A DNA stretch of 64,000 nt, from positions 1 through 64,000 of the forward strand of contig JBFWYD010000016.1 in NCBI GenBank assembly GCA_050186825.1, in the 5' to 3' direction. Both the position numbers and the translations under genes were made by a program. Numbering within the stretch: the stretch's first letter is position 1; each line of letters starts with the position of its first letter. This document shows, in pieces, positions 26,376-33,512 of this stretch. This DNA is from NORP233 sp050186825 (GTDB taxonomy: Bacteria; Planctomycetota; J058). The notes under the pieces are model-generated. The model was not told the DNA's origin. It did not search any database and saw only the letters and a list, made by a program, of their open reading frames with translations.

Positions 26376-26409
26376 CGAGTGCCCGATAATGGTCATTTGC
26401 GGGCACTCG
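26376..26409. promoter_or_regulatory. 10-bp perfect inverted repeat upstream of 26624
   Basis: CGAGTGCCCG (26376-26385) and CGGGCACTCG (26400-26409) with a 14-nt spacer. Together with the hairpin at 26336 and a lone GAGTGCC at about 26317, it gives four GAGTGCC half-sites in under 100 bp, which looks like an operator array. The rest of the 315-bp gap before 26624 shows nothing further. Confidence 0.45.
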
Positions 26410-26623
26410 GGCTACCCCAGGGTGCCCCGGAGGCCTGTTCTGAGATCCCAGGGGCTGTTCGGGAATCCAGGCCACCTGCTCGTGTGTGACCCGTGCAAAT
26501 GCGACGGTGGCAAATGCACCAGGTGGGACAGGTGCCGTAGGTACGGGTGTAGTGGGACGCCGCCCCCCTCCTATGCTTGGCCGCGGGCGGCCTGTTGGCG
26601 GCCGTCCCTCCAGGGAACTCTCC

Positions 26624-27073
26624 ATGAGCGACGAGGAAGTGCGTGAGCTGGAGCGACGGTTTCGGGCCTCGGGCAGCGTTGAGGACGAGGCGGCCTTGTG
26701 GCAAGCCCGGCTTCGGCTCGGGCAAGTCGAGCCCCGGGGGCGCTTCCTGGTGCGTCTGCGCCTGTTCTCCACGGAGGAGGGCGGGCGGAGAGGGCTGGTC
26801 TACTCCGTATATCGGCCCAACTGGGACATTGGGAACAAGAACGAGGGGCGGCCCACGATCAACGGTGCCGAGGTGTTTCTCGTCGCTGACGAACCGCTCG
26901 CCCCTGGCCAAGTCGGACTTGCGTGGCTGAGGCCCCTCGTCCCCGACCTATGGAGCCACGTCCAGGTCGGTCAGGAGATCGCGCTCCACGAGGGGAAGCC
27001 GGTTCTGGGGACCGCGACCGTGCTCGTAGTGCTGCCCGCAGCCGAGGCGGAACCTAATGCTCGCGGACGATAG
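26624..27073 (+). CDS. RASGS-module fused to an EF-Tu domain-like beta barrel
   Basis: 149 residues from ATG 26624. Residues 4-35 are the shared module start (VRELERRFRASGSVEDEAAL). Residues about 40-148 then form a beta barrel with FLVRLRLFSTEEGGRRG, VYRPNWDIG and a Gly-rich closing strand KPVLGTATVLVVLP. This is the layout of the EF-Tu-like barrel domain found in small stand-alone proteins. The module is cut short compared with the copies at 17578 and 18260. Function is unknown. Confidence 0.6.
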   Translation: MSDEEVRELERRFRASGSVEDEAALWQARLRLGQVEPRGRFLVRLRLFSTEEGGRRGLVYSVYRPNWDIGNKNEGRPTINGAEVFLVADEPLAPGQVGLAWLRPLVPDLWSHVQVGQEIALHEGKPVLGTATVLVVLPAAEAEPNARGR

Positions 27074-27096
27074 CGGGCCAGCGTGCCGTGCACGCT

Positions 27097-27651
27097 CTAG
27101 CCGGGCAGCGGGTTGAACCGGGCGCGCGTGCGCGCCACGCCGCGCACGCTGCTCGACGAGTAGAGCACGTCGTCGCCCACGACCCTTTGCGCCGCGGCGA
27201 GGTCCTTCGCCCTCAGCGGCATGCCCACGATCCTGACCTTCCACGCGATCAGATCGAGATCTAGCGCGTCGCGCTCCGTCCAGTACTCGTCTTCGGCGGC
27301 GGCCTCGGCCGCGAAGAGGAGTTGCACGACCTCGTCGTCGCTCAGGTCTGCCCAAGCCACCCGCTCCAGGCGTCCGGCCTGCTCGAGCGCCTCGACCTCC
27401 GCGAGCGAGACGTCCAGCCACTCGGCAGCCCACAGCGGGGGCACGGCCGCCGGGGGCTCGTCGAGGCCCTCCAGGCCCAAGAGGGCGGCCTCGAACACGA
27501 GCAGCATGCGGTCGAGCCCCTCGACCGCCTCGAGCGGGAGGAGGCCTTGGTCGGGCTCGGGCAGCCAGCCCTCGCCGATCATGGCCTCGACCTGCGCTCG
27601 AGTGACCCGGAGCCGGTCGGCGGCCTCGGCGGGAGTGATCCGGTCAGCCAT
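27097..27651 (-). CDS. Excisionase/MerR-like HTH protein
   Basis: 184 residues. The N-terminus ITPAEAADRLRVTRAQVEAMIGEGWLP is a winged-HTH of the excisionase/helix_turn_helix_17 type. A second, similar segment lies at about residues 70-105 (PPLWAAEWLDVSLAEVEALE), so the protein seems to contain two such motifs. It lies 29 bp downstream of the acidic-tailed HTH gene on the same strand and is probably in one transcript with it. Likely DNA-binding accessory for element excision or regulation. Confidence 0.6.
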   Translation of the reverse strand: MADRITPAEAADRLRVTRAQVEAMIGEGWLPEPDQGLLPLEAVEGLDRMLLVFEAALLGLEGLDEPPAAVPPLWAAEWLDVSLAEVEALEQAGRLERVAWADLSDDEVVQLLFAAEAAAEDEYWTERDALDLDLIAWKVRIVGMPLRAKDLAAAQRVVGDDVLYSSSSVRGVARTRARFNPLPG

Positions 27652-27680
27652 GGTCCGCTCCCGCCGGGGCCGCTGGGGGC

Positions 27681-28115
27681 CTAGTCACACTGGTCCTGGT
27701 CCTCGAGGTCCGCGTCCTCGTCCGAGTCGTCGTCGTCGTCGCCCTCGTCGTCGAGGTCCGCGTCCTCGTCGCCCTCGAGGTCGTCGTCCTGATCGTCGCC
27801 CTCGTCCTCGAGGTCGTCGTCCTCGTCGGCCTCGTCCTCGCCTTCGAGGTCCTCCTCGTCGCCGGCCGCCTCGTCCTCGAGATCGCCCTCCTCGCCCTCC
27901 TCGTCGTCCAGCTCGTCCAGCTCCTCCCCACAGCCTGCGATCCAGTCGTCGACCTCGCTGCGCCGGTAGTGCAGCCTGGCGCTGCGGCCGGTGCCGAACG
28001 AGTAGGCCTGCACCCCGCCCTGCTCCAGCCACTTCCTGGCGCTGGCGCGGCTTGCCCCCAGCTCCGCGGCGACTTCCGCGAGAGCAACGAATCGATCCGT
28101 GGTCCTGCTACCCAT
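27681..28115 (-). CDS. Excisionase-like HTH protein with very acidic tail
   Basis: 144 residues. Residues 8-60 are an excisionase-type winged HTH (ALAEVAAELGASRASARKWL, then RSEVDDWIAG). Residues about 63-141 are almost entirely Asp and Glu with Gly and Ala spacers (EEGEEGDLEDEAAGDEED). Such a tail can mimic DNA charge or shield a basic partner. The encoding DNA is a GTC/CTC-rich run with short repeats, so length may vary by slippage. Upstream of the pair 27651/28115. Confidence 0.65.
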   Translation of the reverse strand: MGSRTTDRFVALAEVAAELGASRASARKWLEQGGVQAYSFGTGRSARLHYRRSEVDDWIAGCGEELDELDDEEGEEGDLEDEAAGDEEDLEGEDEADEDDDLEDEGDDQDDDLEGDEDADLDDEGDDDDDSDEDADLEDQDQCD

Positions 28116-28319
28116 GAGACACGCTCCTTTCGTTTGTTGCGCACAACGCGCGCCAGCCTCCCGCTCGGCCCAAGAGGCGTCAATTCATGCATTTCTTGCT
28201 GCCATGGGTCGTTTTCGCGCCGAACCGGCTGAAGCAGATGCACTTCGGGCGAGACCAAGAAAGAGCAAGTGGCAGGGTACGGATCCGGACATAGCCTGGC
28301 GTAGAAGGAGATCAGCAAC

Positions 28320-30065
28320 ATGGCCAGGATCCCCGTCTCCGACGCAGCGAGGCTGCTGAACAGGACCGCCGGCACGATCAAGAAATGGATCAAGGAGCAG
28401 GGCGCGCCGCACGATCGCCTCGGCCCCAAGGAGGGCTACCGGGTCGACCCGGACGAGATCGCTGAGTGGCGGGACCGAAAGAAGCGCGAGCAGAAGGCGG
28501 CCCGCCGCCAGGTGCGGGATCTGGTCGAGCAAGGCAACCTGGCGCCCGCACCAGTGGTCGTGCAGCCGCCGGAGCCGCCGGAGCCCGAGGCGCCGCCGCA
28601 GCCAAAGCCGCGCCCGGAACCGAGCCGGCCGGAACGCGCTTCCGAGGTCGTGGAGAAGGTCGCCCCTCGAGCACCTGCGCCTACGCGGGTCCCGCGCCCG
28701 CGACCGGTCCAGGGGCCGCCCGCCGACGGCGAGGCGGAGGAACCGGACCCCATGCCGGCCGACCTTCGCGCCCGCGTGGAGCTATCGAAGGTCCTCAGCG
28801 GCACGCGCAGCCTCGTCGTGACTCGAGTCCCGGTAGCGGGCGAAGGCTACGAAGGGCTCTGGGGAGAGGCCGACCTCGACGCGCATGTCGCGATCACGGA
28901 GACCGAGTTCAAGCAGGCGATCGCGGCGGGTGGTGTCCTGGTCCTCCTCCAGGAACGCCTGGGTCCGGGCACCTATAGAGTGGAGTGGATCGGGGACGGG
29001 GCGGTGACGCTCCACAGCTCCGAGATCGTGATCCCGTCGCTGAAGCGGATCGCGCTCGACCTCGAACTCGCTGAACAGCGCCGCCGGCGCGAGGAGAAGG
29101 AGCAGGCCCGCGCGGAGAAGTTCGAGGCCCGACGCCGGGCGGCCGAGGCCGAGCACCAGGAGCGGCTGGCGTGGGAGGAGCGGGAGCACCAGCGCTGGCT
29201 GGAAGCCAAGAAGGCCGACAAGGCGTCGTGGGTGCGCGCCTGCGCCCACCTCGGGCTGCTCGAGGCCACGCGACGCCAGCGGGCAGAGCTGAGGCGGATT
29301 CGCCGCGAGATCTGGAAGACCGAGTGCGAGCACGCTCGCGCCCAGGCGGCGCTCAGCCGACGGGCCCAGCAGGTCCAGCGCCGCGAGCTAGCGCTCCAGG
29401 CTGCCGAGCGCGCGAAGGACGGAGGCAGTGCGCGTGGCCGAGCCCGACGCGAGGAGCAGGAGCCCTACTACGCGCCTGAGCCCCCCGATCCCCGGGGCCT
29501 CGAGCGCCTCGAGGCGGAGCTGGCGCGCGTGCAGGCCTGGGACCTCGGTGCCGTCCACGAACACCTGCTCGACGTGCTGGAGCTGCGGGCCGACGATCTC
29601 TATCCGACGCCGCTGTACAGCCATGTCGTCGTGACGACGATCGACCCTTTCCTGCCGCCGCCCTCGGGCGAGTCGGGCTTCGTCCCGTGGGACCCTCGCG
29701 AGCTGCTACCGCCCCCGCCGCCGCCGGTGCTCCAGCCGCCCATGGTCTGGCAGGCGGGGCCGCCGCCTAGCCAGGGCGGTCCGCCGCCCGGCTGGGGAGG
29801 CCAGGGAGGTCCGCCGCCCGGCTACGGTCACGGCCCGCCGCCCGGCGGGGGCTACCCGGCACCAGGCCAGGGGCACGGACCACGCCCTGGCCAGGGTCGT
29901 CAGGGGCACGGACCACGCCCGGGTCATGGTCACGGCCACGGCCCGCCACCCGCAGCACAGGGGGCACGGACCGCTGCTCACCCGAGGTCCTACCGGTCGA
30001 CCAAGAGGATCACCCCCACCACTCGCAAGCCGTCTGCGCCGCCGCAGGCCCAGCGACCCGAATGA
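28320..30065 (+). CDS. HTH, coiled-coil and Pro/Gly/His-rich protein
   Basis: 581 residues. The N-terminus (IPVSDAARLLNRTAGTIKKW) is an excisionase-like HTH. A Pro-rich linker, a small alpha/beta region (about 155-240), a long charged coiled coil (about 245-370) and a Pro/Gly/His-rich tail follow (from about 465), with repeats of PPPGYGHGPP type and several GHGPRPG units. A GAAGGAG site precedes the ATG. It is divergent from the acidic-tailed HTH gene. Possibly a DNA-bound scaffold. I cannot assign a pathway. Confidence 0.6.
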   Translation: MARIPVSDAARLLNRTAGTIKKWIKEQGAPHDRLGPKEGYRVDPDEIAEWRDRKKREQKAARRQVRDLVEQGNLAPAPVVVQPPEPPEPEAPPQPKPRPEPSRPERASEVVEKVAPRAPAPTRVPRPRPVQGPPADGEAEEPDPMPADLRARVELSKVLSGTRSLVVTRVPVAGEGYEGLWGEADLDAHVAITETEFKQAIAAGGVLVLLQERLGPGTYRVEWIGDGAVTLHSSEIVIPSLKRIALDLELAEQRRRREEKEQARAEKFEARRRAAEAEHQERLAWEEREHQRWLEAKKADKASWVRACAHLGLLEATRRQRAELRRIRREIWKTECEHARAQAALSRRAQQVQRRELALQAAERAKDGGSARGRARREEQEPYYAPEPPDPRGLERLEAELARVQAWDLGAVHEHLLDVLELRADDLYPTPLYSHVVVTTIDPFLPPPSGESGFVPWDPRELLPPPPPPVLQPPMVWQAGPPPSQGGPPPGWGGQGGPPPGYGHGPPPGGGYPAPGQGHGPRPGQGRQGHGPRPGHGHGHGPPPAAQGARTAAHPRSYRSTKRITPTTRKPSAPPQAQRPE

Positions 30066-30067
30066 TC

Positions 30068-30096
30068 GACCCGAAGGGTCTACACACCGGGTGTGT
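30068..30096 (+). terminator. Tandem small hairpins after 30065
   Basis: GACCC-GAA-GGGTC (30068-30080) is followed at once by ACACACC-G-GGTGTGT (30082-30096). Both stems are perfect. Their position three bases after the stop codon suggests a terminator. Confidence 0.5.
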
Positions 30097-30312
30097 CGCT
30101 AGGTGCATGGGGTGCGCTTGCCAGGGATCAGGTGGTGCGGGCACCAAGAAGAGCCAGGGTTAGGGCTGGGATCGACCCAGCACCTATCCGAAGTACCGCA
30201 ACCCGCCGGTTTCGCCGGGATCAGGTGGGTGTGGTGAGGAACCCTGGGTCAACCGCAAGCGGCCAGCAGCGGTTGCAGCCCGCTCGGCTGCGCCAAGAGC
30301 ACGCGGATCGAC

Positions 30313-30677
30313 CTAGTTCAACTCGCCGTTGCTGAGCTTCTGCATGTGAAGGCCCTTGAGCAAGGTCTCGCGGTCGTCCGTCGCCCCGGGGAGGAACCTG
30401 GTAGCGGGCGACCACGCACTCGAAGTCCCCGGTCGAGGTGCAGCGCGCGAGGTGCTCAATCAGCGCGTCGACGCCTACCCCTAGGAGCGGGCGGAGCCGA
30501 GGCTCCGTCGAAGCGCGGTGCCCGATCACCAGCGATGGTTGACCTCGGAGCGGGGCTGATCCGCCCGGCTGCGAGCCAGTCTGCCAAGCGCGCCCGACAG
30601 GGAGTCGTCGTTCAAGAGGACGTTGAAGGAGCACCAGCACGCGGGCCGGGTTCACGCTCACGTCCATGAACCTGGCT
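30313..30677 (-). pseudogene. Degraded small gene(s), frame broken
   Basis: On the minus strand a protein-like trail begins at ATG near 30668 (MDVSVNPARVLV), continues only after a shift as SFNVLLNDDSLSGALGRLAR to a TGA, and restarts at an overlapping GTG as VIGHRASTEPRLRPLLGVGV with ALIEHLARCTSTGDFECVV. After a second shift it ends TDDRETLLKGLHMQKLSNGE before TAG at 30313. Strong G/C third positions favour coding, but at least two frame breaks are needed. The product is not recognised. Sequencing error cannot be excluded. Confidence 0.3.
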
Positions 30678-30792
30678 AGGTTTGCCTCGCGAGGAGCTGG
30701 GGCGAGGAGAGACACGCCCGGGCACCGTGGGCAACGCTGGGCAGGAGGTTCGACGGGGTGTTGCCCAGCCCAAGTCTCCGCGCGCTCTGGGT

Positions 30793-30943
30793 TTAGTCTG
30801 TCTCTGGGTAACTGGGCACTCATTCTAAGGAGAGGTACGTACAGGCGGCGCGGATCGAGAAGAAGGGGGCGTCGCGCATGTGCTCGCGAGGAGGGGTGGA
30901 AGAAGCCTACCCCCTGTCCAGATTTGTTGCCCAGTTGCCCAGC
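30793..30943. repeat. Structured repeat module, copy A (16-bp inverted arms)
   Basis: CTGGGTAACTGGGCAC (30804-30819) is inverted as TTGCCCAGTTGCCCAG (30927-30942), matching at 14 of 16 positions and so allowing a long stem. Inside lies TTCTAAGGAGAGGTACGTAC with the palindrome GTACGTAC at 30835-30842. The whole layout recurs as copy B at 31230-31388. It lies in a 1.46-kb stretch (30066-31520) with no supported intact gene, ahead of the replication genes. Candidate replication origin, iteron region or structured RNA. Confidence 0.6.
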
Positions 30944-31229
30944 CGCGCGCAAGAGCAGTCGCGCCAGGGGATTACTCCGGGGCAACGCAGCCCAGGCGCC
31001 TGCCCCGACGCAGGAGGACTGGCCCAGCAGGCGCAGGCGGGGCCTCCGGTCATGGTGGTGCGCAACCCGGCCAGACTGCACGGCCCGCCACATGGCCCTG
31101 GAGGCCAGGGAAAGGTCCGCCTCCTCGCGGTCCCCAGCTTGAGCGCGCGGGTCCCTGGGCAGCCGGGGGCAGCCGGGGGCAAGGAGCCCCGATAGCCGTT
31201 GCCCAGCGCAACCCCAGTGCGGATTCCGC

Positions 31230-31388
31230 TTAGATTCACTCTGGGCAATTGGGCAACTACTTCTAGATAGAGAGTACGTACAAGAAAGAGTGCCGGAGAG
31301 AGCGTGTGACGCCTGGTGGGAGGCACACGTATCAATCAGGCGCAGTGGATAGCCCCCCCGTCCCGCGGACTTGCCCAATTGCCCAGCA
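31230..31388. repeat. Structured repeat module, copy B (perfect inverted arms)
   Basis: CTGGGCAATTGGGCAA (31241-31256) and TTGCCCAATTGCCCAG (31371-31386) are exact inverse complements. GTACGTAC lies at 31274-31281 within TTCTAGATAGAGAGTACGTA. Spacings match copy A within 5 bp. Weaker CTGGGCA/TTGCCCAG pairs occur nearby (30737-30743 with 30761-30768, and 31199-31211). The right-hand arms of both copies are also preceded by a similar GTGGA...CCCC...GTCC stretch. Confidence 0.6.
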
Positions 31389-31520
31389 GCCCAAACCCGT
31401 GCGCCGACAAAGACTTGCCTCTGGGTAAGTCGATTCGGCACTTGCCCCGCGTCCCGGAGTCGTGCCCAAGCCCTAGACCAGATTCCTGGGGCTGCTAGTT
31501 TCGCGCGCCAGGAGGTGAGC

Positions 31521-32036
31521 ATGGTCATGCGCGTCGTAGCGATCCCGGCGGTAGGCGCAGTGCCGGCGAGGAAAACCGCGGAGCGCGTCAGCAGCCGGAC
31601 GATCTGGCTGCCGGGACAGGCCCCCAAGGTCACGGTGATGTCGTTCTTCGAGCGCGACGTCCTGCCAGCGGCCCACCAGGCGCACTTGGTGAGCTGGTCC
31701 GTGTCATTCCTGCTCCCGGTAGGCACCGAGCCGGAGCTGGTCAGGGACAGCCTGCTCGAGATCGAGTCTTTGAGCGTCGCCGAGCTGCAGGTCGGCCCGC
31801 CCGACTGCTCGCTCTACGCGCCCTTGGGCGCGATCCCCAGCGCCCGACAGGTCCCAGCATTGCGCGATCGCGGGCTGGACCTGACCTCCGCCGGTCGCCC
31901 GCTCCCTGCCCTAGCGCACGACTCGCTGGCAGCGAGGGTGTGGGTGGCCCAAGCTGGCGAAATGCCCCAGCTACACCAGTCCGCGGCGGTGCAGTTCGAT
32001 CTCCACGGGCCTGTCTACACGGGGATAACGGGGTAA
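31521..32036 (+). CDS. Hypothetical protein before sigma-like protein
   Basis: 171 residues. AGGAGGTGAGC sits at good spacing before ATG 31521. Mixed alpha/beta composition (KVTVMSFFERDVLPAAHQAH, LVSWSVSFLLPVG) with no known motif. Its TAA overlaps the ATG of the next gene (TAATG), so the two are translated together. It is the first gene after the structured repeat region and may belong to the replication or regulation block of the element. Confidence 0.55.
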   Translation: MVMRVVAIPAVGAVPARKTAERVSSRTIWLPGQAPKVTVMSFFERDVLPAAHQAHLVSWSVSFLLPVGTEPELVRDSLLEIESLSVAELQVGPPDCSLYAPLGAIPSARQVPALRDRGLDLTSAGRPLPALAHDSLAARVWVAQAGEMPQLHQSAAVQFDLHGPVYTGITG

Positions 32037-33040
32037 TGACCGGTCACCAGAACTCCTCACGGTCCGACAGCTTCATAGAGTTCGAGCGGAACGTCTCGCC
32101 CCTGCCTCCGCTCGCCCGTGCGGGCTGGGAGGCTCACAAGCTGGTTCGCGCGGCCAGACGAGGCCTCGTCGGGGCACTCGACCCCCCTGAGGCGGAACAG
32201 AGCTTCGACCCCGTCGACCCGATCTCGAGCCTGGCTCGAGGGAAGGACGCTGGGCGCCTCCTGTCACTCGCTCTTGAGGACCTACGAGTTCAGCTCCGCG
32301 GACCTGCGCGCGACCAGGCCCTTGCCTCTCTCGAAGAGAGGGCACTTCACGACTCGCACTCCGGCTTCGCCAAGTTGCTGGGCAACCGAATCAGGCGCCT
32401 AGTACCCCGGCGATCTGACGGCCTTGAGCGTTGGCGAGAGTTGGCGATCGGCTCACTCCCCCCCGTTCTTCAAGTAGCTATCGGGGACAAGGTGAAGGCC
32501 TGGAGCGCTAGCAGGCGTCCCCACAAGAGCGATTTTCAGAAGAACGAGGAAGTTGACGAAATCTCGCGGAAGCTGGCCAGGCACCCTGAGGTCGTCTTCG
32601 TGCTCGAGGAGACGCGATCGCCCTACTACCGCGACGTCGATCCGGCCGACAAAGTCGAATCAAAGGCCACGCGTCGCGAGCGGAGGCTCGCGCTCAGGAG
32701 GTTCAGGCATCTGCGCAGCGCCCTCGGCAAGCTTGGAATCGGCAGTCTCGACCACGGGGAGCACGTCGGGCGCGTTCGGTCTCCCTTGAGGACGGAGGAG
32801 ACCGAGGACCCGGGGTCGCACCTGGAGGAGAGCGATACCGTCGAGTGGCTCCTGTCCTTGCTCTCGGAGGAGAGCCGCAGGCTTGTGGAGTACCTCATGG
32901 AAGACAACGACCACGAGCAGGCCGGCCGCAGACTGTGGCCCGACGCCAGCCAGGCTGCCATCCGGCGCAGGGCGGGGCGCCTGTTGGCGAAGATCCGAGG
33001 CCAGCTTGAGACTCGTGTGCGTAACGAACTGTCTTCTTAG
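32036..33040 (+). CDS. Protein with sigma-70 region 4-like C-terminus
   Basis: 334 residues, ATG overlapping the previous stop. The last 55 residues (WLLSLLSEESRRLVEYLMED, then QAGRRLWPDASQAAIRRRAG and LLAKIRGQLE) have the layout of sigma region 4 or an ECF-like HTH: two helices, a turn and an Arg-rich recognition helix. The N-terminal 270 residues are helical and lack an obvious region 2 signature. Third-position G+C is lower than average. Probably a transcription regulator of the element. Sigma activity is not demonstrated. Confidence 0.5.
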   Translation: MTGHQNSSRSDSFIEFERNVSPLPPLARAGWEAHKLVRAARRGLVGALDPPEAEQSFDPVDPISSLARGKDAGRLLSLALEDLRVQLRGPARDQALASLEERALHDSHSGFAKLLGNRIRRLVPRRSDGLERWRELAIGSLPPVLQVAIGDKVKAWSASRRPHKSDFQKNEEVDEISRKLARHPEVVFVLEETRSPYYRDVDPADKVESKATRRERRLALRRFRHLRSALGKLGIGSLDHGEHVGRVRSPLRTEETEDPGSHLEESDTVEWLLSLLSEESRRLVEYLMEDNDHEQAGRRLWPDASQAAIRRRAGRLLAKIRGQLETRVRNELSS

Positions 33041-33111
33041 GAGATAGGCAAAATTCGGATTCTTGTCCGACGCTCCGGTGGTTCGGACATGGGCACAGCA
33101 GAGGAGTGCTC

Positions 33112-33312
33112 ATGACCACTAACTCAGACTCGCCCCGCCCCTGTGCAGAGCCACCTAGCACGGTCTCGTCCCGCGTGCGGGAGATTCGACTGCAGGCCCT
33201 CGGGCACCTGCTTGTCGCTGACGGCCTTGAAGCCGAAGCCGAGCGCCTCGAGCGCATGGCGAAGGCCCAGTCCGCGGCCCCGGCCACCGCGCCCCAGGGG
33301 ACCAGCGCCTAA
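33112..33312 (+). CDS. Small hypothetical protein
   Basis: 66 residues from ATG 33112. A Thr/Ser/Pro-rich start is followed by one helix (RVREIRLQALGHLLVADGLE) and an Ala/Pro-rich end. It lies between the sigma-like gene and the primase and is followed by a strong terminator hairpin (33337-33363), which supports it being transcribed. Function is unknown. Confidence 0.45.
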   Translation: MTTNSDSPRPCAEPPSTVSSRVREIRLQALGHLLVADGLEAEAERLERMAKAQSAAPATAPQGTSA

Positions 33313-33336
33313 CCACTAACCCGCCAGTACAGGCCG

Positions 33337-33363
33337 CGAGCCGGGGCTTCCCTCCCCGGCTCG
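33337..33363 (+). terminator. Strong GC-rich hairpin
   Basis: CGAGCCGGGG (33337-33346) pairs perfectly with CCCCGGCTCG (33354-33363) around a 7-nt loop, 24 bp after the small gene's stop. It separates the sigma-like block from the primase operon. Confidence 0.65.
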
Positions 33364-33445
33364 AGGGTCCCGCGGGTGGTGGTACACCCCGGGGTCGTGG
33401 GCCTCGCTGGCGAACGGAGCAATCCCATGCCGTCGCGCCGCGCGA

Positions 33446-33466
33446 CCGTGCGTAGTCTACGCACGG
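33446..33466. promoter_or_regulatory. 21-bp palindrome upstream of the primase gene
   Basis: CCGTGCGTAG-T-CTACGCACGG: two perfect 10-bp arms around one central base, ending 46 bp before the primase start. The length and central position are typical of a dimeric repressor operator. A cruciform or replication-control site is the alternative. No second copy was found by eye. Confidence 0.6.
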
Positions 33467-33512
33467 CGTCTGACATTACGAGCCTCGCAGCCTCGAATCA
33501 GGGACGGTCGCT

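Noticed and set aside
27221..28117. Plus-strand frame opposite the acidic-tailed protein
   Set aside because: It encodes only Arg/Pro runs as the complement of the D/E codons.
30221..31726. Minus-strand open frame of 501 codons
   Set aside because: It crosses the structured repeats and the start of the 31521 gene, and the product is Arg/Pro/Ser-rich. The protein-like segments on this strand lie in changing frames.
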